From Lamellibrachia columna (taxonomy: Eukaryota > Annelida > Polychaeta > Sabellida > Siboglinidae), in assembly GCA_963662155.1 (NCBI GenBank), contig OY759265.1, positions 38,524,048 through 38,588,047 of the forward strand: 64,000 bases of DNA, written 5' to 3'. The position numbers were made by a program, and so were the translations under genes. This document shows, in pieces, positions 1 through 13,019 of the stretch. Within the stretch, counting starts at the first letter, position 1. Each line of letters opens with the position of its first letter. Under the pieces are notes generated by a model that saw only the letters and a list, made by a program, of their open reading frames with translations, made no database searches and was not told the origin of the DNA.

Positions 1-1360
1 ACGAATTCCTATTTTGAATTACATTATGAGTTTGCTTCGCAAAGCGGCTAAATGAAAACGCCAAACGAAAATGTTGCACCAATTATGTCTTAAACATTCC
101 GCTAGGTGTCACCAAGTGTAGCGTGGTAGTACCATCGGATGGTACCAGAGGGCAGCGCAGGAAACATCAGAAACTGCTACGCGACTGTCAGTGAATTTTA
201 TCACTGAACGTTTAGAATATTATAATTAGTATCAGCGAAAGATACCTATATTTGCCCAGTTTTTCTGTCGTGTTGTATGTTACTTGTTTAAAGGCGGCCA
301 AGTCCGGATGGAGAACTATAATCTATAGTTATGTACGTCACCTTAGCGCAAATGACGTGTGCACATACATCGTGATAATCACTCTTAGTTATCGGAGCTA
401 AACTGGCGATAATCACTTAGTTTTTGAAGCATAGCCATAATTGGTGATGTGCTGGGCTAGCTTGGTTGGGGTAATATAATATCGTCACTGCTGATCTATT
501 CGATATTAGTAGACGTTCCCACGTTGTGACGCATCAAATCCCGCAGCGAGCCGTCCGTCGTCGACAAAGGACAGAGCGGGCTTCAACACCGCGCAGAGAT
601 TGCCTGTCGCTTAAAAAAAATCGGATTCTGGTGGCCTACGGAGTCGCACAATGTCACGCAGACCACCTTGCCAGAAACTCCATGAAACTAACACGCTCAG
701 CATTACAATGTAAGGGTATCTGTTAATACTCGTTATATTTTATTTGATCATGTATTCATTCACATAACCAAAACCAACGTTTTTAGCTACGTGTAGTTTA
801 CGGCGTGTCGTGTTATATGTGGTGTAACATTATTTTCTTTGCTTTTGCCAAGTGAAACATATGTCGGGATATCCTCAACAAATGTTAGTGCTGGTTATGT
901 TTGCAAATATTTATGTAACAAAGTCATGTTAAACAAATATATTTTACGCCAAATAGATATAGGCTACAGATATTATTATTGTCCATTCCTGGCGATCTAA
1001 GTGTGTGGTTTATCTAAGAGCGGTAACGTTTTTATTTTCAGTTGTGTTAGCGTTCGTATGGTGTACACTTTGTAGCCAATGTACTTCCAAATAAAACAGT
1101 GGTTGTTAGTTTCTTCATGTAAGTCTAATTATAATGTTGCAATATGTTCTGCTATGTTGACTATAATATTACTGTAATGATATATGTCGCTTGGTTATTT
1201 TATTTGCTAAGTAGACCTAATTGCCATGGCGTAATTAGCCACAACACATCACATTGAAAGAGCAGATTTTGCTTAAGTAAACAGGTATGTAAAAATTCGG
1301 ATTTTAGCGATACCAAGCAATTGTGTTCATATGTAAACAATAAACGGCAAAAGCAACACA
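1..1360. other. Stretch with no recognised gene
   Basis: Mostly AT-rich, unique-looking sequence with no open frame of convincing composition. A short frame of 66 codons at 526-726 has no recognisable domain and no supporting splice or promoter context. I see no tandem repeat and no mobile-element motif here. Confidence 0.5.
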
Positions 1361-1893
1361 CCTTCCGTCATGTACCCTCGTCTTGTCCCCTTCCATTCCA
1401 CCTTCCGTCATGTACCCTCGTCTTGCCCCCTTCCATTCCACCATCCGTCATGTACCCTCGTCTTGCCCCCTTCCATTCCACCCTCCGTCATGTACCCTCG
1501 TCTTGCCCCCTTCCATTCCACCCTCCGTCATGTACCCTCGTCTTGTCCCCTTCCATTCCACCCTCCGTCGTGTACCCTCGTCTTGCCCCCTTCCATTCCA
1601 CCCTCCGTCATGTACCCTCATCTTGCCCCCTTCCATTCCACCCTCCGTCATGTACCCTCGTCTTGTCCCCTTCCATTCCACCCTCCGTCATGTACCCTCG
1701 TCTTGTCCCCTTCCATTCCACCCTCCGTCATGTACCCTCGTCTTGTCCCCTTCCATTCCACCCTCCGTCATGTACCCTCGTCTTGCCCCCTTCCATTCCA
1801 CCCTCCGTCATGTACCCTCGTCTTGCCCCCTTCCATTCCACCCTCCATCATATACCCTCGTCTTGTCCCCTTCCATCCCACCCTCCGTCATGT
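1361..1893. repeat. 40-bp minisatellite, about 13 copies
   Basis: The unit starts CCCTCCGTCATGTACCCTCG and repeats every 40 bp with a few point variants, mostly C/T in TCTTGYCCCC. The unit has no stop codon in any forward frame. Because 40 is not a multiple of 3, all three forward frames stay open (about 180 to 260 codons) and encode the same peptide in permuted phase. These frames are artefacts of the repeat, not genes. The forward strand is strongly pyrimidine-rich. Confidence 0.95.
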
Positions 1894-1894
1894 C

Positions 1895-2305
1895 TTTCCC
1901 ATGCGCTGGTGATCAAGGTGCACTGCTGTAATCATATCATAGGGTGCGGCACGATCGACAGAACTGTCCGTCAGGTGCAGCCGCGGCGGACTCCGATTGC
2001 GCACGTGATTCACAAGGACAGCGCACGTGCAGTGATATTGCAATTCCACCAGGCTGGTCAAACGGCGTGTCCGCGAGTGCGCGCCCCCGTTCTACTGGTA
2101 TTACTATAGGCGATCCAACGCGAACGCACGTGTCATTGTACAGCAAACAGGGGCTTCACAATAATCTTAATTTGACGTGGGAAGTGACTAACTACGTTCC
2201 TATATCAGGTAACAAGTGTCCAGGGCATTGGCTACATACATCCATCAGTAATAGATATGCATACCATATTTTCTTTCATTATCGTATTCAATAGTTTAGA
2301 CATTT
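1895..2305. other. Stretch with no recognised gene
   Basis: Unique-looking sequence, somewhat GC-richer at 1940-2110. Open frames that run out of the minisatellite continue for about 200 bp here but match nothing I recognise. Confidence 0.4.
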
Positions 2306-2308
2306 AAA

Positions 2309-2480
2309 GGTCCCTCCTCAATTCGATCTTTTTTGCTCGTCTTACCTTTCAGAATCATTTTGCGAAAACCGAACCTATCTAGTATCTACTTCGACATGCC
2401 AGCTCAGCTGATTTCGTTGTGCTGAAATCATCAGACAAACTGTTACATCATTTTAGACTGGGGCCCAGTCGAAATGCTGC
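2309..2480 (+). repeat. Dispersed repeat family A, copy 1 (partial)
   Basis: It starts AAAGGTCCCTCCTCAATTCG and contains ACATGCCAGCTCAGCTG and AAATCATCAGACAAACTG. The same order of motifs recurs at 39948-40650 (plus), 8740-8990 (plus) and 11505-11935 (minus). No coding capacity is visible, so it is likely a non-autonomous element or decayed transposon end. The copy stops near a (CTG)5 run at 2474-2491. Confidence 0.6.
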
Positions 2481-2549
2481 TGCTGCTGCTGAGATTGAGT
2501 TACTGCAGTAAAACCGAGTGAATCTGTTTCTGGTTACACCGGATTCCGG

Positions 2550-3700
2550 AAATAACCAACAATCGAATCGTCCATCTATATACAAACCACAACCCTGCAA
2601 GGACCCTCTCACTCTGGTCATTACAACGGAGACTTACTTACATTTACACAAGTCTGCTCTTCCGGCCAGGTTTACAGATTCGTCTGTATAGCATATTTAG
2701 CAATATACAGCGACCTACAGTTTTTGCATTAACAAGAACACGTAGGATGTCGACTTGCTGACGGCCAGACAGCCACGGATGACACCTGACAACTGGCAAC
2801 GGTGTCACGAGCTCGTGCAGCGTGCGGTTTAATACGTAGCGCCATTTTGAACAAGACAACCGGACACAGACGCCCAGTGACACATAGATTGTTGACCTAC
2901 CCACTCACTCGGTATATCCACCTCGTTATCTTACCGTTCCTCGTTGCGATGCTGCCACAAAACCTTTGTATTCTGACAGCAATCGTGGGTCACCGCTCTA
3001 ATCAGCAGTGATGGGGACGAGTCATTATTTTACTCCCGGTTTCATTGTGACACGGCACCCTCTTTCCAGCATTTTATTCCACCCTGAAGAAAAGTTATGA
3101 ACAGGGGAAGGGCACATTTTCGGATTAGGACAAGTGTGCTTGGCACAGGTTTTAATTTCCAGTCGCCGGTAGGCAGCAGGTGGACGTATAAATGATGGAA
3201 GGATCACCCACGTATCTACGAAGACAAAACCCGGCAGGTTTGGGCGACGGGGGACGGGAAGCATCATCCATTTTGAATTTTCCGAAAAAAAAATTGGGGG
3301 ATTTCAGGGAAACCCTACTGCAGGTCGGCAACAAGACAAAAATCAAAGTGTAAATTTTTTATTAAACACACCTCTGTTGTCTCAACTAAAAAGCGTGACC
3401 TGGTGGCCATTTTGATTAGTCGAATTTAACTTAATTCAACATTGACATATTAACACGTCGGAATAATCATCAACTTATATCCTTTAGATAATACGTATGC
3501 CTTCCAAACACAATCTTTTTTGAACTTCGATATTGTCTCCAACCGACTTTTCAAAATTACTTCGTTGGTAAGCGCTTTCAGTTCTGTTATCAATTGTGTG
3601 GCTCTTCTTTGTGCTAAATCCAAAATAACTGCGTACAAGAAAATGCAAGGAAAATCCATACTGTATCATATATTACAATATCTACATTACTGAGTATTCG
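2550..3700. other. Stretch with no recognised gene
   Basis: Unique-looking sequence. Short minus-strand frames at 3025-3267 and 3450-3669 show no family motif. No repeats longer than a few units are seen. Confidence 0.4.
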
Positions 3701-3702
3701 CT

Positions 3703-4252
3703 GTCAAAGCCTTCGTAAATGTTCGCTCGCAACAAACTCGAGATATCAAGGGGATAAGTAGGTCCAAAGCCTTCGTAAATGTTCGCTCGCAACAAACTCG
3801 AGATATCAAGGGATAAGTAGGTCCAAAGCCTTCGTAAATGTTCGCTCGCAACAAACTCGATATATCTAGGGGATAAGTAGGTCCAAGGCCTTCGTAAATG
3901 TTCGCTCGCAACAAACTCGAGATATCAAGGGGATAAGTAGGTCCAAAGCCTTCGTAAATGTTCGCTCGCAACAAACTCGAGATATCAAGGGGACAAGTAG
4001 GTCCAAAGCCTTCGTAAATGTTCGCTCGCAACAAACTCGAGATATCAAGGGGACAAGTAGGTCCAAAGCCTTCGTAAATGTTCGCTCGCAACAAACTCGA
4101 GATATCAAGGGGACAAGTAGGTCCAAAGCCTTCGTAAATGTTCGCTCGCAACAAACTCGAGATATCAAGGGGACAAGTAGGTCCAAAGCCTTCGTAAATG
4201 TTCGCTCGCAACAAACTCGAGATATCTAGGGGACAAGTAGGTCCAAAGCCTT
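3703..4252. repeat. 60-bp minisatellite, about 9 copies
   Basis: The unit contains CCTTCGTAAATGTTCGCTCG followed by CAACAAACTCGAGATATC and GGGGACAAGTAGG. One unit lost a base (59 bp). Copies at the left end have GGGATAAG while those at the right have GGGGACAAG, so the array has a variant gradient. Sixty is a multiple of 3, so the minus strand stays open for about 175 codons as a 20-residue peptide repeat (LLRANIYEGFGPTCPLDISS). I do not recognise that peptide and treat it as a by-product. Confidence 0.95.
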
Positions 4253-4703
4253 TCCCTTATCCAGAGGACAATAATTTTTCATCTGTCTCATATTGGTTAA
4301 TTATATTGTTCAATTATATATTTAAACATATCCACACTGCTGTGGTTTTTACAACCAGTAGCTAACTTATTCCATTCATTTTCCAGTTTCAGGGAAGCTG
4401 AATACTCTTATATTTACTCTACACTGTGCTGGGATACGCCAAGATCCTGATTTGTATTATTTTCCGCTTAGCTATCTCCTTCTAAATATACGAGCTATGT
4501 GTTGGTATGTAATATTCTACTAAATAAAACTATTTGATGCGGATGTGAGTCTGTGTTCACCCCAAGAGTGTACTTGGAGTGTCACTCCATGCTCCCCAAG
4601 CCTGCGATCTCCTAACGCATGGACAACCAGTCGCCATATGTTGTAAACAGAAAAATCAATTCGTGAGATCGTGAAATCTAACAGCAAAACCGTTGAATTC
4701 GCA
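4253..4703. other. Stretch with no recognised gene
   Basis: AT-rich spacer between two minisatellites with no coding or element signal that I can see. Confidence 0.4.
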
Positions 4704-5850
4704 TCCATCCGCAGCTGGCTGACCAGCCCACTAGCCAGCCGGTCAGTCCGCAGGCCCAACAGCCCATCCGCCAGCAAGCCGGCCAGACCAACAGCCTATC
4801 CACCAGTGAGCCGACCAGACCAACAGCCCATCCGCCGGCGAGCCGACCAGGCCAACAGCCTAACCGCCAGTGAGCCGACCAGACCAACAGCCCATCCGCC
4901 AGCGAGCCGACCAGACCAACAGCCCATCCGCAAAGCGAGCCGACCAGTCCATTAGCCCATCCGCCAGCGAGCCAACCAGACCATTAGCCCACCCGCCAGC
5001 GAACCGACCAGACCATTAGCCCATCCGCCAGCGAGCCGACCAGACCAATAGCCCATCCGCCAGCGAGCCGACCAGACCAACAGCCCATCCGCCAGCGAGC
5101 CGACCAGACCAACAGCCCATCCGCCAGCACGCCGACCAGACCAATAGCCCATCTGCCAGCGAGCCGGCCAGACCATCAGCCCATCTGCCAGCGAGCCGAC
5201 TAGACCAACAGCCCATCTACCAGCGAGCCGACTAGACCAACAGCCCATCTGCCAGCGAGCCGACCAGACCAATAGCCCATCCGCCAGCGAGCCGACCAGA
5301 CCAACAGCCCATCCGCCAGCGAGCCGATCAGACCAACAGCCCATCCGCCAGCGAGCCGACCAGACCAACAGCCCATCTGCCAGCGAGCCGGCCAGACCAA
5401 CAGCCCATCTGCCAGCGAGCCGACTAGACCATCAGCCCATCTGCCAGCGAGCCGACCAGACCAATAGCCCATCCGCCAGCGAACCGACCAGACCAATAGC
5501 CCATCCGCCAGCGAGCCGACCAGACCAACAGCCCATCCGCCAGCGAGCCGATCAGACCAACAGCCCATCCGCCAGCGAGCCGACCAGACCAACAGCCCAT
5601 CTGCCAGCGAGCCGGCCAGACCAACAGCCCATCTGCCAGCGAGCCGACTAGACCATCAGCCCATCTGCCAGCGAGCCGACCAGACCAATAGCCCATCCGC
5701 CAGCGAACCGACCAGACCAACAGCCCATCCGCCAGCGAGCCGACCAGACCAACAGCCCATCCGCCAGCGAGCCGACCAGACCAACAGCCCATCCGCCAGC
5801 GAGCCGATCAGACCAACAGCCCATACGCCAGCGAGCCGGCCAGCCCGCGG
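4704..5850. repeat. 32-bp minisatellite, about 35 copies, with higher-order repeat
   Basis: The basic unit is close to GCCGACCAGACCAACAGCCC plus ATCCGCCAGCGA (32 bp). Marker variants recur at a fixed larger spacing: GACTAGACCATCAGC at 5422 and 5646 (224 bp = 7 units), and GATCAGACC at 5326, 5550 and 5806 (224 then 256 bp = 7 then 8 units). The right half is therefore a 7-mer higher-order array with one extra monomer in the last block. The left half near 4790-4920 instead alternates CAGTGAG and GCGAG monomers. Open minus-strand frames are repeat artefacts. Confidence 0.93.
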
Positions 5851-6500
5851 GCCCGCTAACCCTTTCCGTTCCTTCCCCGAACAACTCACTCTTATAGGCA
5901 CGATACATTATATCTCGGTGCGTTATCGCTCAATAATGCATCTCGTCTCGTCTCCGATATTGATCAATAACCAACCGGTTGCGATGAATCATACGCTAAA
6001 TGTGGCAAGAAATCGCGCGGAGAAACTCGTCCGCCTCCAATGAGGCGACCCGTCTGGCGGCATTGTGAAAGGTCGTCGCGCTGATAGGTTGCCCGGCAGT
6101 GGGGCGCTTCTCGCGCCGTCCCACAGCGACGGGCGTCAGTGCATGAAGACCGACATTTCAAGGGGAGACTGACCTCGTCCGATTCTCCACCTGTAGCGAT
6201 CGGTTGTCCACTGGTGAGACGAAATAAACGTCGTGATCAGATATACATTCGTCAGGTTGCGGTGGTAGAATGATATTCTACACGAATGAAGTGTCCATGG
6301 TTTCACTGCAGACGCTACGTAAGCGGTGAACATTGGGCATAAGGACAGGTATAACCCATATATTTGATAATGTTTTGAAAAAACGCATACGTTAAAACTG
6401 TTAAAATTTCACACATTATCACAAAAAAATTGCTTTGAAATAGTGTCCTTAAAATACCCTATGCAAATCTGGCGGCCATCTTGGATCTTGTACAAACATA
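5851..6500. other. Unique GC-richer block, no gene recognised
   Basis: The segment 5940-6330 is unique, CpG-containing and not repetitive, in contrast to both flanks. It has no long open frame. It could be a conserved non-coding element, but I cannot test conservation. The block 6460-6490 contains GGCGGCCATCTTGG, a string also near 15226, 16468 and 50810. Confidence 0.3.
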
Positions 6501-6507
6501 CATACAT

Positions 6508-6751
6508 CACGCGCGAGCACATGCACACGTACACACGGACACAAACACGAAAACACGCACACGTGCACACACACGCAAACGTGCACATGCGCACACGTGC
6601 ATACGCGCACTCGCGCACACGCACACACACACACACACGCGCACGCGCACGCACACGCACACGCGCGCACGCACGCACGCACGCACACGCACGCACGCAC
6701 GCACACACACACACACACACACGCGTCACGCACGCACGCACGCACACACAC
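6508..6751. repeat. Imperfect (AC/GC)n alternating tract
   Basis: About 245 bp of almost strictly alternating purine and pyrimidine, mixing CACA, CGCG, ACGC and ACGT units. This is a Z-DNA-prone composition. Frames of the THARTH or VCVRAC type on both strands are low-complexity translations only. Confidence 0.9.
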
Positions 6752-6759
6752 CGCAGTTA

Positions 6760-7585
6760 GCTAAACCGACATAAAACTAACATTTTAAATTTACAACTAA
6801 ACATTATCTTCCTGCTTTATTAGAAAAGAAACGCAGAAAAATTACTACGCCAAAATTGTATCGGTTTTACCCATTTTCTTACCCAATTCTACGTTTTGAT
6901 GCGTCTAATATTCGTGATCACGCTTTCCTGCACCACGACTTCCGCCTAGAATTACCACCTGAAGCACGATTATCCCAAGTTAGACAGTTATAATTATTGA
7001 AGTGATACAGCGACACACGGGTGCCTGGCGGGTGACTTCATTAAAAAACGGAAATTTAAAAGATACGAGAACTAAATTTACGCCTGGTTGTCAATGATTG
7101 GCCAACTTCCTGACATGGCCGTCGTGCATTTGTGCCAGGCTGCACTTACACCAGCTGTCACCCTGTCCACAGCTCGCGTGCTGCTTGGTGACATGTCACC
7201 AGACCCGTCACAAGTTGACAGCGACCGCCGGCGAGGTGGCTTTCTCGGAAGATGCCGTTCTTGCGACCGCGAGCCACGTGGTCCCGCGAGAAATGACAGC
7301 GCCCTCTTCCTTCTACTTGTCTGCCCACCGGGAATGCCTATCCAATTAGTCGTCAGATTAAAATGCAGGCAGTAAGTCCTGTCGAAATATAGCCGGTCTC
7401 CAGGGTGATCAGTAAATGTCCGGTACAGATCCGTCTTCATTAACTTCTCCGCTAAATAATTAAAGGCGGAGTCGTCTTCGTAATGGCGCCGTATTGTTCG
7501 GTCGACGGCGGCTCATGTCGTACGTATATTGTCAACGTTTACAAACTAAGATATTGTTCGTGGTAGTGACGTATCTAAGATCTCG
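6760..7585. other. Unique stretch, no gene recognised
   Basis: Unique sequence. The part 7080-7480 is GC-richer and open for about 120 codons on the minus strand, but the translation shows no motif I recognise. Confidence 0.35.
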
Positions 7586-7589
7586 CACG

Positions 7590-7895
7590 GGAGGCAAAAG
7601 GGGGAGGCCGGGGGGGGGCAGGGGGGGGGGCGGGGGGGGGCAAGGGGACAAGCTTAGTCGTCCATTAGTTTACCATGCTACCACGCAGTGGCGTAGCAGG
7701 TTACATACGAAAATTAAAAAACTGTAAGCAAAAGAGGGCATAGCCCAATCCCCCACCCCCGAAATACGGCAATGTCTAGTCACGTGGTGAAACAAGTTAT
7801 ATACGAACAATGAAACATTTAAGCCAAAGAGGGCCACAGCCCAACGCCCCCCCCCCCCAATTACGCCAATAATTCGTGGTGTAAAGTAAATCAAA
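7590..7895. repeat. Dispersed G-run repeat with internal duplication
   Basis: It contains GCAGTGGCGTAGC at 7684, a string typical of transposon-derived repeats in invertebrate genomes, next to long G runs at 7601-7648 (four or more runs of G, G-quadruplex prone). Two diverged copies of a segment of about 110 bp follow, each with an AGAGGGC...AGCCCAA core and a C-rich end (about 7685-7770 and 7785-7860). No open frame of interest. Confidence 0.55.
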
Positions 7896-8128
7896 TTCGT
7901 ACCTTATGATGAAAATATATATACACTATATCTGATAAGGGCGGGCTGTGCATAGATGAACAATAGTTGGGATCGCGATTAGCCAATGGCTTCCTTGTCC
8001 ACTTGCCATTTGGAGCGTGTTGCATTGTGTGGCAATCTTGATTTTTTTTAACAAGATGTTATGTTAAATCAATAAACAGAGTATGTAGGCAACGTCTTCG
8101 GCGATGTTGTTGTTGTTTTGAGATGTTC

Positions 8129-8233
8129 GTTGTCAGAGTTGATGTTACAGTCGTCAGAGTTGATGTTACAGTTGTCAGAGTTGATGTTACAGTTGTCAGA
8201 GTTGATGCTACAGTTGTCAGAGTTGATGTTACA
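8129..8233. repeat. 21-bp tandem repeat, five copies
   Basis: The unit GTCAGAGTTGATGTTACAGTT repeats five times with one or two substitutions per copy. The frame stays open (VRVDVTV repeat) because 21 is a multiple of 3. Confidence 0.92.
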
Positions 8234-8336
8234 CATCTACTGTACCGTTTGACAGACGACGAAGCGTTTCGGTGTCAGCCTTCAACGAGATATCGCGTGT
8301 ACGTATTCGTGGGTTTGCTACACGAGTGAGGACCTT

Positions 8337-8990
8337 AAAACCCTCTCCTCATTTGAGTTAGCCCATCGCGAATTAGGGATGTTTAAATCGTTAGTGTGTG
8401 TTTAGTTTAAGAAACATTAAGTAATATGCACTGAATTTTTAATAAAAGAGTGTAAACTTTTGTTAAAGTCATCGAACGAATTTAGTTTGATCGTTAGATC
8501 GGGAAACTTGCAAAAGCGTGAATAGCTTTATGGAATGGTGTGTAGGGCACGACCACTTTTGACATTTTCGCAGTATTTTTATTTATTGCAGTGTGAAATG
8601 TCAGAAAAATAAGAATCGACATTCAGAACAGAAGACTGACTGTTTAGAAAATGACTGTTTCGAAAGAACTGCTAGTAAGCGGTTTCGATTATCCTAACAG
8701 CGCTTACGTTGATGCCTGTGAAAGCAAGAAAAGCATGTTTAAAGGTCAATCGATGTTTTAACTCGTCGCGTTATAGAATTTTGCGAAAAACCTATATAAC
8801 ATCCAATACGACATTCTATCTCGGACTTACTAATCGCATTTACTTTTGATGAAATCATCTGAAAAACTATTAAATTATTTTTGACTGAGCCCAGTCAAAA
8901 TTCGTCTAAAAAGGGTAAAGTAGCTCCACCTGTACATACTATCACACAAGGCTATTCACACTTTCGCAAATTACCCGATCTAACGCTCAA
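8337..8990. repeat. Dispersed family A, inverted pair
   Basis: The right half (8740-8990) carries family A in plus orientation (AAAGGTCAATCGATG, then AAATCATCTGAAAAACT, then GGCTATTCACACTTTCGC). The left half (8337-8560) carries the 3' part of the same family in minus orientation (TTAGCCCATCGCGAATT, TCATCGAACGAATT). The two halves share GTTAGATCGGG...GTGAATAGC as an inverted repeat at about 8490-8540 and 8945-8990. This looks like two copies joined in opposite orientation, or a fold-back element. Confidence 0.55.
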
Positions 8991-9134
8991 CGTCAATTCT
9001 TATGACTGCCAATATGGTAAATGATTTGCCAAGATAATTTCAACATCAGGAAACATTTGTTCAAGCGTGTCTATTATCCTTCTTACTATATGGTCTCCAA
9101 ACTTATCGCTATCGCTTTAGACAGTACACTTATT

Positions 9135-10135
<1,001 letters not shown>

Positions 10136-10177
10136 AAACAGTTTGTGCTGGGAAAGTAAGAAAAGCAGTCGTTTGGC

Positions 10178-10281
10178 AAACATCGTAGAAGCCCAGGATG
10201 GTTTAGACACGTCATCGGGCGAATAGGAAACATCGTAGAAGCCCAGGATGGTTTAGACACGTCATCGGGCGAATAGGAAAC
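10178..10281. repeat. 50-bp direct tandem duplication
   Basis: AACATCGTAGAAGCCCAGGA and the following 30 bp occur twice without a gap (period 50) and with no mismatches seen. In one plus-strand frame it reads SPGWFRHVIGRIGN, faintly like the WFGHVIR motif of LINE C-termini, but the extension does not support that. Confidence 0.9.
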
Positions 10282-11504
10282 TATGAAGACAAAATAACGT
10301 CCGAACTAATTAATTACTTCTCGATACTGACCAATGGCACCCGGAAGATATTGATGGACTCTGGAAAGACCTCTGGAGTGAGTTTGGAGAGCTGCGTATG
10401 TGTACGTGTGTGTACGTATGCATGTGCGTGTGCATGTGCATGCGTGTGTGCGTGAATGTCTAGGTGCATAGATATCTTTAGGTTGTCCACCTGCAGACCA
10501 CTTCTGTCTTAAAGACGTCATACCATTAATGTACATATGACAGAGGTGTGCACAACCATTAACAAAATAATTAGTTATGTGTTACACATTCGTGATCTCA
10601 TTCTTAACATGTATTCGTAACAGCTTGAAAACTGAACACAAATGCATTTACTGACATAGACAATAACAGCAACTTCCCAAGACCATACCGTAGAAACCAT
10701 AGAAACCTCACACTCGAACTATTTGCCTGAACACGAATGACACAACGCCACCGATCTAACAACTGACTGAACACGCTGAACATCGACCATTTGTGTCGTT
10801 TCATATATCAACACTTGTTGAACGGAAAGGTGTTGGCACTTCGCCATGTTCATAGCAACAACTACAGTGGCATTGTAATGTGTGAGCTGTGATCTGTGAA
10901 GGTTTTTGGTGCAGTTGACAATACTAAATCCCCGCAAGAGAACGCCCACATCGAACTAAACTGGAAACAACGAGAGGCACAGATTAACAAAGGCCTCAGT
11001 TGGTGTCTGGCAGAAAGCCACTTTGCCGAACGCACTCGCATAATAAAGAATGGTCGCACTATTTTGGAACAAACTTATTCGCATCATTGAAGTATGAACG
11101 AACATTTACACACATACGCACATACACGTACGCATGCACGTACGTATGCACGTCATCAGGAAAAGAGGAAACAACGCACATGACTCACTGTAAGGCTTAA
11201 ACAAAGGCTTTGTCGAAGATATAAATTGCGTTTCAAAATCATTGTCCTCGTGATAGGCTTTATCCCACGGCTTTGGTGCTTCGATCCTCCTCGACGCTCG
11301 GATAACACAATAATACCCGTTGAAACAGGTGATGTCAATGCGCGGTAAGAATGCCACGTCTATGCCAACTCAGAATTGGCAGCATTGAACCTTATCACTC
11401 ATTACCAATGCTTAAGCAAATGTTAAATAACAGAGTATTTTTAAATGGTAACCAAGGAAATCACTAGTTAAAACTGCTACCTTAGCTGATTTAACCTATC
11501 GCAA

Positions 11505-11935
11505 ATCCGGTCCATTGGTGTCCAAATGTGTAGTGTGTGAATAGTTTATGTAACATCCGCAGTTGATTTAATAAAAAAATGCCTATTTTTATTCAAATCA
11601 TCGAAAGAATTGACTTTAGTCGTTTAATCTGGTAAGGATCAAAATAGTGGATATCCAAAATGGTAATCACTGTGTGGATCAATGTTGATCATGGGCGTGA
11701 CCTCCATCCTCTCGCCAATCACATGACAAAATTTCACCAAGAAACAAAATCGTGATTTTTCATCATTTCGAGCATTAATTAATTTAATAGTTTGTATGGT
11801 AATTTCACAAAAAAACTACATATAAAAGTTGCACAAATGAGCTGGCATGTTGCAGTGGATACTAGGTAGGTTTTGTTTTTCGCAAAATTAATTTGAAATG
11901 AGACAAGCAACAAATTTTATTGATTAAGCACTTTT
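11505..11935 (-). repeat. Dispersed repeat family A, minus-strand copy
   Basis: On the minus strand it carries the family order: CTTGTCTCATTTCAAATTAA, CCTACCTAGTATCCACTGCA, ACATGCCAGCTCATTTGTGC, then the 3' motifs AACTGCGGATGTTACATAAA, CACTACACATTTGGACACCA and GGATTTGCGATAGGTTAAAT. It is the fullest copy that lacks a tandem expansion, and its length (about 430 bp) gives the likely ancestral size. Confidence 0.6.
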
Positions 11936-12112
11936 AAGCAAATAAATAATCGAATGTTAGTTGTTTTAGAGTTATATTCTATTAATGCTTCATAATTAAC
12001 TCGTGTCAGTGTATTATGTTCACTATATAGGAGTGTCGTTCGTCTAGGTGCTTTATCACGTGACAAAAGGTTTAGTGTTATATTATCTTATATCAGTACT
12101 ACTATGTTCTTT

Positions 12113-12125
12113 ACACACACACACA

Positions 12126-12217
<92 letters not shown>

Positions 12218-12335
12218 TGCAGGCACTCACTTACACACGCACACACGCACACACGCACAAACACACACACACGCGCGCGCGCGCGCGCATACACGCACGC
12301 ACACGCGTACGCACACGCGCACGAACACGCACATA
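12113..12335. repeat. (ACGC)n array with mixed AC/GC tail
   Basis: About 23 ACGC units at 12125-12216, preceded by (AC)6 and followed by mixed ACAC, CGCG and ACGT alternation to about 12335. Open frames across it are low complexity. Confidence 0.93.
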
Positions 12336-13019
12336 TAGATCGAAGAGTCAAACTTATTCATGGAAGCGACGTTGGGGTCCAACTCGACTGGACAGAAAGG
12401 CACACGACAATAGATTCATTGTAATCCAGGCGACGTTGAAGTTCGGCTTGAGCGGGTTGCCGCGCATATAAGTATAAGAAGCAAGAGTTTTCGGGTAGGA
12501 ATACAATAATTCCACAGAGGAAGAGCGCAGAATAATCGTAAAGTATGCCTTTTCGTGCAGAACATTTGTGAATAAGGTGTTGATATTTTTTATATTTACG
12601 TTATGCTACTGACGCTATCTTCAACATCTACGCTATCTTTAATTTCACTATGGCGAATAATTCCGATTCACAAGACCTAGGAAATTGACACAGAGTCAGA
12701 CACTAAGAATACGTTGCATGTATGTATCACTCATTGAACGGTGATAAATACTGATGATCTACTTATATTTGATGTAATTTTGAGTAATTTGCCTAATTTT
12801 GTCGTTTATTTAATATTTTCGTTTTGTCTTTTTGTGACGTCTTTCGTTGTAGTATTTCTCAGAAATAGTCCGTACATTTAAATCACTCGTAATCTATATC
12901 ACTTGCTCGTGGGCAGAGCTTCAGAGGATGTGTAATTATCACCCATTAACCAATGTGCGGTCAGCGTGGTATTTAAACACCAGCAAATGAACACATTAAG
13001 ATGATTACTTGAATGAACG

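Noticed and set aside
10178..10300. WFRHVIGRIGN frame as a LINE C-terminus
   Set aside because: The match is limited to a few residues and the following residues do not fit the family; kept only as a tandem duplication.
10385..10460. GTGT/GCAT-rich segment as a microsatellite
   Set aside because: Too irregular; no fixed unit.
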